The notes: generated by a model not told the origin, from the letters alone. A DNA stretch of 22,267 bases from Candidatus Kuenenbacteria bacterium CG08_land_8_20_14_0_20_37_23 (GCA_002778965.1 PEXX01000054.1:2337-24603); one strand, 5' to 3'; counted from the first letter of the stretch, positions 1 to 5,883 are shown. Program-made: numbers and translations.

Positions 1-810
1 ACAAAAGAGGGTTTGGCTATCAAAATTTATTTTGCCAAAAACGGAATTAACAAAATTTCCCTCCTGCCCGTAGTTATGGAAAATCTGGCTCAGCCGGAAA
101 TGGTAAATAAAAACGAGGCGGATAAAATTTTACAGAGATTAAATTATCCACAAGCAAACCAAAATATTTATTCGTGGAATAATGGCAATAATAACTTTGA
201 AAAAAGAACAAAGGGGGCAATTTACAGCGATATTTCCAAAAATGGCGGAATTATTTCTAAACAAGAACGAGTAGATTTAGATAATGATTCAGTTCTTGAA
301 AATTACGATCTAGAAAATGGAAAATTGACAATTACAGAAAACGAAAAAATGATTTGGCAATCGCCGAGTAATTGGTGGATAGACGACTTTATTCTTGCCG
401 ATTCAAATAATGACGGGGTTATGGACATAAATTCATCTCTTTGGAAGTCCGGCAGTTTCGGAACATCAAAGCCATTTTGGGTCAAAGAAAACGATATGAG
501 CGTAAAAAATCATTTTTTCGTTTTGGATTTTAGCGGCGGCTTAATTAAGCAGGTTTGGGGTTCTTCAAATCTCGTTGAGCCGAATTGTGAATTTAAAATT
601 GCCGATGTTGATAATGACGGAAAAAACGATTTGGTTGTGGTTGAAGGATATTATTCGCAAAAGCCAAAATGCGACGGAAATTATGTCGCGGTTTGGAAAT
701 GGAATGACTGGGGATTTTCAAACAAATGGCGAAGCGAGAAAGGGAATTTTTCGAATTTGGAGATTGAAAAAATTGACGGAAAAAGCTATATTGTAGTTGA
801 TACTCCTTGA
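1..810 (+). CDS. CapA-like (PGA_cap family) protein, C-terminal part, with FG-GAP-like domain; 5' end outside window
   Basis: The frame is open from base 1, so this is the 3' part of a longer gene; the TTG at 13 is probably an internal Leu codon. The first ~40 residues (KEGLAIKIYF...LLPVVMENLAQPEM) resemble the end of the CapA/PGA_cap metallophosphatase-like domain, where a T-x-x-GL segment follows the conserved GNFIFDQ strand. The rest resembles the beta-rich C-terminal domain attached to some CapA-like proteins. It has two acidic Ca-binding-type loops (ADSNNDGVMD and ADVDNDGKND), a GSFGTSKPFWVKEND segment, and several Trp-rich strands. Family members are extracytoplasmic and are linked to poly-gamma-glutamate or surface polymer metabolism; the substrate here is unknown. 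The catalytic part lies outside the window. The family call rests on remembered motif similarity. Confidence 0.65.
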   Translation, partial: TKEGLAIKIYFAKNGINKISLLPVVMENLAQPEMVNKNEADKILQRLNYPQANQNIYSWNNGNNNFEKRTKGAIYSDISKNGGIISKQERVDLDNDSVLENYDLENGKLTITENEKMIWQSPSNWWIDDFILADSNNDGVMDINSSLWKSGSFGTSKPFWVKENDMSVKNHFFVLDFSGGLIKQVWGSSNLVEPNCEFKIADVDNDGKNDLVVVEGYYSQKPKCDGNYVAVWKWNDWGFSNKWRSEKGNFSNLEIEKIDGKSYIVVDTP

Positions 811-1125
811 TTTTTTTGTAGCCGCCGCGTTCGCAAGTCGGGCAATTTAACAGGCTGGCAAATCGGATTTCGTCCAACAAACACCACCATATTGAATTAG
901 CCGCCTCGCTCGGGGCTTCGCTCCTCGCTTCGGCGGGCAATTTTACGAGCAAATCAAAAGGCTTTTTGAAATCAATTTCCAGCCGTCCCGCCGCAAGGCG
1001 GCGGTTCACAAATGAAATTTGTATCGCCCAAAGAGCAATGAGCCTATGGTTTTCTTTCGCCTTCGGCGAAATACAAAGCGAGATTTTAAAAAGAAGAAGC
1101 ATACAAATTATATGTAGAATCAAGC
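811..1125. repeat. Gene-free GC-rich stretch with short hairpins
   Basis: No credible gene is visible in these 315 bases; the open frames here encode biased sequence typical of non-coding DNA. The stretch is GC-richer than its surroundings and carries several compact palindromes: CCGCC-GCAA-GGCGG (988-1001, a GNRA tetraloop), TTTCGCC-TTC-GGCGAAA (1065-1081), and a larger imperfect hairpin at 900-938 containing tandem CGCTCGG/CGCTCCT/CGCTTCGG units. It sits between two truncated genes, so it may be repeat debris or the scar that removed the 5' part of the radical SAM gene downstream. Confidence 0.45.
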
Positions 1126-1527
1126 TTGCACTTTATGGTTTTATGGCAAGAAACGTATCACCCAGAAACTTATAGAAAATTACATCCAGAAAATACACAA
1201 AAAGCAAATATGGACTATCATTTAGACGCATTTGATAGAGCAGTTCAAGCCGGACTTAAAAAAGTTAGTATCGCTTTTCTTGGCAGAATTTACGATTGGA
1301 AATATGAAATTTTGGCATTATGTACGCATGGGAAGTATCTAGAGGAACAATATGGAATTCCGCCTTTTGTGATAGGAACGCCGAGATGGAGATATGCTGA
1401 AGGTTGCGCTATTAAAAATGAACCTTACGATTATCCCGATGACGCGTGGCTTTTGGCGGCGGCGATTTACAAACTTGTTTTCCAGAATTCTCTGCCGTGG
1501 TTTAGCATAGGATGTCATTCTTTTTGA
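1126..1527 (+). pseudogene. ThiH/HydG-type radical SAM protein remnant (central/C-terminal fragment)
   Basis: The 133 codons encode a stretch characteristic of the ThiH/HydG branch of radical SAM enzymes: WQETYHPETYRKLHP, then a DRAVQAGLKKV helix, a YDWKYEILAL segment, HGKYLEEQYGIPP and a TPRWRYAEG motif. Family members are about 370-470 residues and need an N-terminal CX3CX2C cluster motif and TIM barrel; neither is present. At the 3' end the match stops at LPWFS, where the family normally continues S-T-R-E, and the frame runs into seven unrelated residues and a stop. Both ends are therefore missing. The nominal start is a TTG at 1126; an ATG lies at 1135. No upstream piece of the same gene can be seen, so this is very probably a dead remnant and not a functional short protein. 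Confidence 0.7.
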
Positions 1528-1559
1528 ACATTTCGTAATTCAAAAAAAGTAAACATTTT

Positions 1560-1590
1560 TGAAATAAAATTTTTGCTTGAATTGTATTAA
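1560..1590 (+). promoter_or_regulatory. Promoter-like site P1 before the sigma factor gene
   Basis: TGAAATAAA at 1560-1568 and TGTAT at 1583-1587 are separated by 14 bases. The same boxes with the same spacing recur at 3123 and 3322. P1 and P3 share the longer string GAATTGTATTAA. The downstream box ends 24-27 bases before the sigma start codon, a normal promoter distance, which suggests an autoregulated sigma gene. The assignment as a promoter is an inference. Confidence 0.55.
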
Positions 1591-1613
1591 AAATAGGGAT
1601 AAACTGATAATAT

Positions 1614-2177
1614 ATGACATCCCAGAATTTAACTGACGAGCAACTCGTTGAAATAATAAGAGAAAAAAACCAGGAATTATATAGTGAAATAATAAAGCGC
1701 TATCAAATCAAGTTATCGCATTATCTAAAAAAATTTATATATGATTCGGATGAGCTTGAAGACGTGCTTCAAGTGGTTTTTATTAAGTCATACAAAAATT
1801 TATATGGCTTTAATATTCATAAAAAATTTTCATCGTGGATTTACAGAATAGCTCATAATGAAGCTATTAACTATTTAAAAAAGAATTTCAGAGGACAAAT
1901 TTCTTTAGAAGAGGTTGAATATAAAATAATTGATGAAAAAATTAACTTACATGACGATATTGATAAAATTTTATTGAAAAAGAAAGTAGAAAAGTATTTG
2001 AGTGATATCAGCTTAAAATATCGTGGGCCCTTAATTTTATTTTATTTTGAACAAAAGTCTTATCAGGAAATCAGTGATATTATGCATATCCCTAAAAATA
2101 CTGTTGGTACTTTAATTTTAAGGGGCAAACAAATTCTAAAAGAGAATTTAAGTCAACGAAAAAATTATGAAAAATAA
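1614..2177 (+). CDS. ECF-type RNA polymerase sigma factor (sigma-70 family)
   Basis: This 187-residue protein has the two-domain layout of extracytoplasmic-function sigma factors. Region 2 spans about residues 20-90, with the core-binding LEDVLQVVFIKSYKNL helix and the promoter-melting FSSWIYRIAHNEAINYLKK segment. Region 4 spans about 125-180, with a helix-turn-helix in SYQEISDIMHIPKNTVGTLILRGKQIL. There is no region 1.1 or 3. ECF factors direct core RNA polymerase to stress or envelope genes and are normally held by a membrane anti-sigma factor; the next gene overlaps this one by 11 bases and encodes a membrane protein, as expected. The ATG at 1614 is chosen because it puts region 2 at the usual distance from the N-terminus; no Shine-Dalgarno precedes it. 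Site P1 upstream also occurs twice downstream, consistent with autoregulation. Confidence 0.93.
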   Translation: MTSQNLTDEQLVEIIREKNQELYSEIIKRYQIKLSHYLKKFIYDSDELEDVLQVVFIKSYKNLYGFNIHKKFSSWIYRIAHNEAINYLKKNFRGQISLEEVEYKIIDEKINLHDDIDKILLKKKVEKYLSDISLKYRGPLILFYFEQKSYQEISDIMHIPKNTVGTLILRGKQILKENLSQRKNYEK

Positions 2178-2592
2178 CAATAATAATTTTAAAGAACTAG
2201 AAGATAAAGTCATGTCAGAAATTAAATCTGGCCGAGTTAAGTTACATCCAAAATATGTATTTCTGGTCAAGAAATTGGGACTAAATAGTGGAATTATTCT
2301 AACTGTCATCTTAGCTATTCTATTTTTCAGTCTTGCCATATTCTACATGAGAACCGCCGATAGTCTGGAATACTTGAGTTTTGGCAAAGCCGGGATTTTA
2401 GCTTTTTTAGAATCATTTCCTTATTTATTAGTCGTCAGTTTAATTTTATTTTTATTTGCAACCGGGTACTTAATAACCAAAACCGAATGGTCATACAAAA
2501 AACCGTTTAAGTATTTTGCCTTAGTAATACTTGTTTTCGTTTTAGTCATGGGCAGTATAGCAGCTTACAGCGGTCTTTCAGAAAACATATAG
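2167..2592 (+). CDS. Probable membrane anti-sigma factor, three TM helices; ends at an in-frame TAG
   Basis: The gene overlaps the sigma gene by 11 bases, so the two are probably translationally coupled. The 141-residue product has a charged cytoplasmic N-terminus (1-40, with a KELEDKVMSEIKSGRVKLHPK stretch that could contact sigma) and three hydrophobic helices at about 41-61, 82-104 and 115-135. Lysines between helices 2 and 3 fit the positive-inside rule and put the C-terminus outside. It stops at TAG (2590-2592). The same frame then stays open for ten codons and runs into the start of the next gene, so the original protein may have been a longer anti-sigma factor with an external sensor domain. 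No ZAS zinc motif is visible. The anti-sigma role is inferred from position and topology, not from a recognised domain. Confidence 0.65.
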   Translation: MKNNNNNFKELEDKVMSEIKSGRVKLHPKYVFLVKKLGLNSGIILTVILAILFFSLAIFYMRTADSLEYLSFGKAGILAFLESFPYLLVVSLILFLFATGYLITKTEWSYKKPFKYFALVILVFVLVMGSIAAYSGLSENI

Positions 2593-2622
2593 GAACAGGC
2601 CTTTAAAAATCGTGTACCCGGA

Positions 2623-3066
2623 ATGTTCTTCAGGCCATTTATTGGCAGAGGTATAGAGCCACGAGGTAGAGGTATAGCCGGCAAGATATATGAAATAAAT
2701 GATGATTATTTAATTCTTGAAACTCCGCGTGGATTTGAAAAAGTAAGTTTAGTTGAGTTGCGTTGTGAGAATTCTAATTGCCAAAATCAATTTGAGATAG
2801 ACCAGTTTATTATTGCTATTGGTAAAAGAGAAGATAATATTTTTGTAGCAGATAGAATACGGATTGCGGATGAAGAGAGATTTCCACCAATGATTAGGCG
2901 GGGCATTCATCATCAGTTTGGTCCTTTTTTTGGTAATCACCCAACGGCTACACCATCATTGCTTCCACATCTATTAAATTTTGATGGGCCAACCAATGAA
3001 TGTGTTAAACAATGTTTTGAGGATAGAATTCATCCCAGAGAATGTTTTGATAGATGTATCGAATAA
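2623..3066 (+). CDS. OB-like domain protein with Cys-rich twin CX3C tail; in-frame continuation of the anti-sigma gene
   Basis: The 147-residue product starts at ATG 2623, ten codons after the TAG that ends the preceding membrane protein and in the same frame. Residues ~17-85 (AGKIYEINDDYLILETPRG ... DQFIIAIGKREDNIFVADRIRI) look like a small beta-barrel of the DUF5666/OB type found in exported CPR proteins. The middle is His/Pro-rich (IHHQFGPFFGNHP). The tail carries ECVKQC and ECFDRC, a CX3C-X9-CX3C arrangement, and there is a further C-x4-C pair at CENSNC. Read on its own, it has no signal peptide; joined to the upstream gene it would be the extracytoplasmic domain. Either it is a separate cytoplasmic protein or it is the sensor half of an interrupted anti-sigma factor. 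I favour the second. Confidence 0.6.
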   Translation: MFFRPFIGRGIEPRGRGIAGKIYEINDDYLILETPRGFEKVSLVELRCENSNCQNQFEIDQFIIAIGKREDNIFVADRIRIADEERFPPMIRRGIHHQFGPFFGNHPTATPSLLPHLLNFDGPTNECVKQCFEDRIHPRECFDRCIE

Positions 3067-3122
3067 TAATATTTATCAGATTTGTAAAAAGCTATTCCAC
3101 AAAAATGGAGTAGTTTTTAAAA

Positions 3123-3153
3123 TGAAATAAAAAGTGTGCAAGTTATGTATATA
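3123..3153 (+). promoter_or_regulatory. Promoter-like site P2 before a structured non-coding segment
   Basis: TGAAATAAA (3123-3131) and TGTAT (3146-3150) occur with the same 14-base gap as in P1 and P3. A consensus TATAAT overlaps at 3150-3155, so the housekeeping sigma may also use it. No gene begins within 300 bases downstream; the sequence that follows is a strongly folded segment. Confidence 0.5.
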
Positions 3154-3157
3154 ATAT

Positions 3158-3311
3158 TTAGAAGGGCTGGATAAAACGGGCCGAACGAGATGATTATTGG
3201 CTCTTAATCAGGCCCTTTACCCCGCACCTTTTGTTTAACAATATAAAGCATTAAATTTTTGCAGAAATTTAAAACAATTAAACAAAAGGTGCGGGGTTTA
3301 TTCGGCCTTTT
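3158..3311 (+). ncRNA. Candidate structured small RNA with a perfect 20-bp hairpin stem
   Basis: No reading frame of note covers this stretch, but it is densely self-complementary. A perfect 20-bp inverted repeat (3219-3238 with 3278-3297) encloses a 39-base loop that itself forms an 8-bp hairpin (3251-3258 with 3265-3272). An outer 7-bp stem (GGCCGAA 3179-3185 with TTCGGCC 3301-3307) closes the structure and is followed by TTTT. A small TGATT/AATCA hairpin (3191-3195/3206-3210) lies on the 5' side. GGGCC at 3178-3182 could instead pair with GGCCC at 3211-3215, giving a second, mutually exclusive fold. Site P2 lies just upstream and P3 just downstream, so this may be an independent sigma-controlled RNA. 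The boundaries are estimates. Confidence 0.5.
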
Positions 3312-3321
3312 CAGGTAAAAA

Positions 3322-3352
3322 TGAAATAAATTTAAAGTTAGAATTGTATTAA
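3322..3352 (+). promoter_or_regulatory. Promoter-like site P3 before the exported-protein gene
   Basis: TGAAATAAA (3322-3330) and TGTAT (3345-3349) have the same 14-base gap as P1 and P2, and GAATTGTATTAA (3341-3352) is identical to P1. It starts about ten bases after the T-run that ends the structured segment and would give the exported-protein gene a leader of roughly 110 bases. Confidence 0.55.
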
Positions 3353-3360
3353 TAGTAAAA

Positions 3361-3460
3361 GGCCAATATTAAACGGGTTCAGCCTACCTAATAGGCTGAA
3401 CTCCTCTCGGGTCAGCTCGATTGGTCGCTTAAAGGTCGGCTAACAGTTTAATATTAAAAA
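3361..3460 (+). promoter_or_regulatory. Structured 5' leader of the exported-protein gene
   Basis: A 10-bp closing stem (AATATTAAAC 3365-3374 with GTTTAATATT 3446-3455) encloses a perfect 10-bp hairpin (GTTCAGCCTA 3377-3386, loop CCTAA, TAGGCTGAAC 3392-3401) and a second, weaker arm with AGC(U)CGA pairing to TCGGCT. The result is a closed multi-branch fold ending 16 bases before the TTG start. It could be a regulatory leader or protect the 5' end; no known riboswitch class is recognised. Confidence 0.45.
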
Positions 3461-3470
3461 TTAGCTAAAG

Positions 3471-4019
3471 TTGAAAAACTTTTCAAAAAATATGATCAGT
3501 AAAACAAAAATAGGTATAGGTACTTTAATTGTTGCGTCATTTATTGTTGGCGGAATTGCCTTTAACACATTTCAAGCAGATGCTTTTGGCGAAGGACGCA
3601 TGTTTGGTTTTTTTAGAAGTGGTGAACAATGTAATTTAACAGGACTTGAAAAAGGTTCAGAAGAATGGCAAGCAAAAATGGAAGAATGTAAAGCTGAAAG
3701 AGAAACTCAAAGGGAAGAGTGGAAAAATATGAGTGAAGAAGAAAGACAGGCTAAGATGGAAGAAATGAAAGCAAACAGGCCTGAACTGACTGAGGAGATG
3801 AAAGCTAAAATGGAAGAATTTAAAAACAGTGGTCAATGGAAAGGCAAAATAGGACGACCTTTCGGCCCCATGGGTTTAATGGGTTTTTCTGATGAAGTTA
3901 ATCGCGAGGTTGTTAATTTAGAAAATGGAGTGCAAATAACAATTACTTCTGACAATTCAGAAATTGTTCAAAAACTTAAAGACGCTGCAGCTGAAATATC
4001 AAATGGTTCTGGAGAATAA
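3471..4019 (+). CDS. Exported charged-helix protein, Spy/CpxP-like in character (unassigned family)
   Basis: The 182-residue product begins with a signal peptide: a basic start, a hydrophobic core (IGIGTLIVASFIVGGIAF) and likely cleavage near QADA-FG. The mature part opens with a Cys-containing segment (C-N-L-T-G ... M-E-E-C), continues as a highly charged helix rich in Met, Glu and Lys (repeats of the type MSEEERQAKMEEMKA and LTEEMKAKMEEFK), and ends with a small beta-type unit (NGVQITITSDNSEIVQKLKDAA). The composition recalls periplasmic chaperones of the Spy/CpxP kind, but no LTxxQ motif pair is visible, so that link is only an analogy. The start could be TTG 3471 or ATG 3492; both keep the signal peptide. 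Its position behind P3 and before the exporter genes suggests a role in envelope stress. Confidence 0.65.
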   Translation: MKNFSKNMISKTKIGIGTLIVASFIVGGIAFNTFQADAFGEGRMFGFFRSGEQCNLTGLEKGSEEWQAKMEECKAERETQREEWKNMSEEERQAKMEEMKANRPELTEEMKAKMEEFKNSGQWKGKIGRPFGPMGLMGFSDEVNREVVNLENGVQITITSDNSEIVQKLKDAAAEISNGSGE

Positions 4020-4193
4020 AATTTTCTATCAACGAAGTTTGAAGCACTTCGTTCCGCTGGTGCATAATGGAACGAAGGCTTTAAATTTTGTAAAATAATG
4101 GTGTAGGTCTTTGCGGTGCCTTAACAGCACATCGCAAAGCCCGTCTCCGCTATTCGGAGTAAAACTATTTACTCCTCATTTAACGCTACGACT
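4020..4193 (+). promoter_or_regulatory. Intergenic leader with competing hairpins before the adaptor gene
   Basis: Four hairpins lie in 174 bases. CTTCGTTCC (4047-4055) pairs with GGAACGAAG (4069-4077), followed by TTTAAATTTT, which resembles a terminator; the same CTTCGTT can pair instead with AACGAAG at 4031-4037. CTTTGCG-GTGC (4109-4119) pairs with GCAC-at-CGCAAAG (4127-4139). CTCCG (4145-4149) pairs with CGGAG (4155-4159), but GGAGTAAA (4156-4163) also pairs perfectly with TTTACTCC (4168-4175); these two exclude each other because they share GGAG. The layout suggests attenuation, though no known class is recognised. Confidence 0.45.
4047..4090 (+). terminator. Possible attenuating terminator after the exported-protein gene
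   Basis: The stem CTTCGTTCC (4047-4055) / GGAACGAAG (4069-4077) is followed by GCTTTAAATTTTG. It lies 28 bases after the stop codon. The left arm can pair with AACGAAG at 4031-4037 instead, so termination may be conditional. Confidence 0.4.
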
Positions 4194-4682
4194 ATGAAAA
4201 AATTAATTACTTTTATCTGGGGACATAAAATTGTTTCCCTGATTATTCTAGCTGCCATAATTAGCAGTGGATATTTTGGTTATCAAAAAATTAACGCCAA
4301 AGAAAGCACTACTACTTATACAACCGCAACAATTGAAAAAGGTATGTTGATTTCTTCTATTTCCGGCACTGGCCAAGTATCAGCTTCTAATCAAGTGGAG
4401 ATAAATCCAAAAGTATCCGGAGATTTGGTGTCAGTTAATGTTAAGGTTGGACAAACTGTTAAGCAAGGAGATTTAATTGCTCAAATTGACGCTCGCAGTG
4501 CCGCTCGTTCAGTGGCGGATGCCAAATCCAGTTTAGAAAATGCAAAATTAGAATTAGAAGAACTTTTAGCCCCGATTGATAAGCTGACTTTAATTCAGGC
4601 AGAAAATTCTTTGGCAGACGCTAAGGACTCTTTAATTAAATTAAAAACAACTCATAAAAATTGCCGAAATAACTTTGAATGA
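4194..4682 (+). CDS. MacA/HlyD-type efflux adaptor, N-terminal half (gene broken by internal deletion)
   Basis: The 162-residue product has an N-terminal membrane anchor (about 10-30, HKIVSLIILAAIISSGYFGY), then the first half of a lipoyl/barrel-sandwich domain (GTGQVSASNQVEINPKVSGDLVSVNVKVGQTVKQGDLIAQID) and the start of the helical hairpin (ADAKSSLENAKLELEELLAP ... AENSLADAKDSLIKLKTTH). After KLKTTH the frame shifts into CRNNFE and a stop. Family members continue for 200 or more residues with the coiled coil, the second half of the lipoyl domain and beta-barrels; here that middle is missing and the sequence resumes, in another frame, at KIAEITLNEIDAA. Adaptors of this type bridge an inner-membrane MacB-like exporter to the cell exterior, and the ATPase and permease follow directly. 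In this state the protein is probably not functional. Confidence 0.75.
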   Translation: MKKLITFIWGHKIVSLIILAAIISSGYFGYQKINAKESTTTYTTATIEKGMLISSISGTGQVSASNQVEINPKVSGDLVSVNVKVGQTVKQGDLIAQIDARSAARSVADAKSSLENAKLELEELLAPIDKLTLIQAENSLADAKDSLIKLKTTHKNCRNNFE

Positions 4683-5154
4683 AATTGATGCTGCCCCGGT
4701 TCAAACCGGACAAAAGACTACCTTAACTTTTGACGCAGTGGAAGGTTTGTCAATTACTGGTGAAGTGGTAGAAGTTGATACTTTGGGAACTGTTAATCAA
4801 GGAGTGGCTAGTTATGATGTTAAAATAGCTTTTGATGTGCAAGATGAAAGAGTTAAGCCCGGCATGAGTGTAAGTGTTAATATTATTACTGAATCAAAGG
4901 CTGGTGTTTTGCTGGTTCCATTAACTGCAGTTAAAACCATGGGTACGAATAGCTATGTAGAAATTCTAGTTGATGGACAGGCCCAAAGAAAGACAGTTAC
5001 TGTCGGTTCAAGTAGCGATACTACGATTGAAATTGTGGAAGGATTGGAAGAAGGAGAAGAAATAATCATTCAAACAGTGACTAATGGTAATAGCAATACG
5101 CAAAATTTCAATCAAAATCAAGGTGATCCAAGTAGAATGATGAGAATGTTTTAA
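4675..5154 (+). CDS. MacA/HlyD-type efflux adaptor, C-terminal half (same broken gene)
   Basis: This frame carries the C-terminal beta-barrel and membrane-proximal domains of the adaptor: NEIDAAPVQTGQKTTLTFDA, GEVVEVDTLGTVNQGVASYDVKI, DERVKPGMSVSVNIITE, VLLVPLTAV and a Gln/Asn-rich tail. Matching sequence begins before the nominal TTG at 4675, since the same frame reads KIAEITLNE from about 4657, as expected for a frameshifted piece and not for a gene with its own start. It overlaps the N-terminal half by eight bases. Translational coupling is conceivable, but the two products together would still lack the coiled coil and half of the lipoyl domain. The MacB-like ATPase starts 17 bases after the stop. 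Confidence 0.75.
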   Translation: MNEIDAAPVQTGQKTTLTFDAVEGLSITGEVVEVDTLGTVNQGVASYDVKIAFDVQDERVKPGMSVSVNIITESKAGVLLVPLTAVKTMGTNSYVEILVDGQAQRKTVTVGSSSDTTIEIVEGLEEGEEIIIQTVTNGNSNTQNFNQNQGDPSRMMRMF

Positions 5155-5171
5155 ATCATTTTTAAATCATT

Positions 5172-5879
5172 ATGATTAAATGTGAGGACATAACTAAAGT
5201 ATATAAAACCGGTGAAGTTAAGCTTGAAGTATTAAAACAAGTTAGTTTTGAAATTAAGAAAGGTGAGTTTGTGGCAATTATTGGTCCGCCTGGTTCGGGC
5301 AAGTCAACTCTAATGCATATTTTGGGTGCTTTGGATAAACCAACCGGTGGTAAATATTTTTTAAATAATCAGGATATTTCAAAATTATCAGAAGATAAAC
5401 TGGCTGAAATTCGTTCACAGGAAATTGGTTTTGTTTTTCAATCTTTTAATTTGTTATCACGAGCTACCGTGTTGCGCAATGTGATTATGCCGCTTTTATA
5501 CGACAATAAGGTGAAGAAGGATGAACGGGTTGAGCGAGCTAAAAATTCTTTAAACGCAGTTGGCCTTGAAAAAGAGCGCTGGCACCATTTGTCAAACCAA
5601 CTTTCCGGTGGACAAATGCAAAGAGTAGCCATTGCCAGGGCTTTAGTTAATGAACCAGATTTAATTTTAGCAGATGAGCCAACTGGTAATCTTGATTCTA
5701 AAACGGGTGATATTGTATTAGATACTTTTAAAAAATTAAACCAAGAAAAAGGTCACACTGTTATTTTAATCACTCACGAAAGATATGTGGCGGATCACAC
5801 CGACAGAATTATTGAAATAAAAGATGGCAGGATTATTTCAGATAAAAGCTCTAATCATGATGGACTAAAAATTAAATAA
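5172..5879 (+). CDS. MacB/LolD-type ABC transporter ATP-binding protein
   Basis: The 235-residue ATPase has all nucleotide-binding motifs: Walker A GPPGSGKST (38-46), Q-loop Q90 in GFVFQSFNLL, signature LSGGQ (144-148), Walker B LILADEP (164-170) with D-loop NLDS, and H-loop His202. Length and motifs fit the MacB/LolD/FtsE subfamily, which powers mechanotransmission or export instead of moving substrate through a conventional channel. The permease begins four bases after the stop, and the adaptor lies upstream, giving the MacA-ATPase-permease order. Walker A has Pro where relatives usually have Ser (GxSGSGKST); the essential GKST is intact. No Shine-Dalgarno precedes the ATG. The substrate is unknown. 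Confidence 0.93.
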   Translation: MIKCEDITKVYKTGEVKLEVLKQVSFEIKKGEFVAIIGPPGSGKSTLMHILGALDKPTGGKYFLNNQDISKLSEDKLAEIRSQEIGFVFQSFNLLSRATVLRNVIMPLLYDNKVKKDERVERAKNSLNAVGLEKERWHHLSNQLSGGQMQRVAIARALVNEPDLILADEPTGNLDSKTGDIVLDTFKKLNQEKGHTVILITHERYVADHTDRIIEIKDGRIISDKSSNHDGLKIK

Positions 5880-5883
5880 TTTT

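Noticed and set aside
593..1123. Reverse-strand open frame of 176 codons across the CapA end and GC-rich stretch
   Set aside because: It overlaps a well-supported forward gene, has no recognisable motif, and its composition reflects the GC-rich hairpins.
2590..2592. TAG read as a sense codon through general stop-codon recoding
   Set aside because: TAG ends RNase J, murD and the MurL-like gene at the expected family C-termini, so it works as a stop in this genome.
3158..3460. CRISPR array or tandem repeat between P2 and the exported-protein gene
   Set aside because: The repeats are inverted, not direct, with no regular spacer pattern, and no cas genes are present.
4680..4682. UGA recoded as glycine, as in Gracilibacteria/Absconditabacteria
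   Set aside because: UGA ends the CapA-like gene at a sensible place, no conserved gene contains an internal UGA, and reading through this UGA would not restore the adaptor, which needs a different frame.
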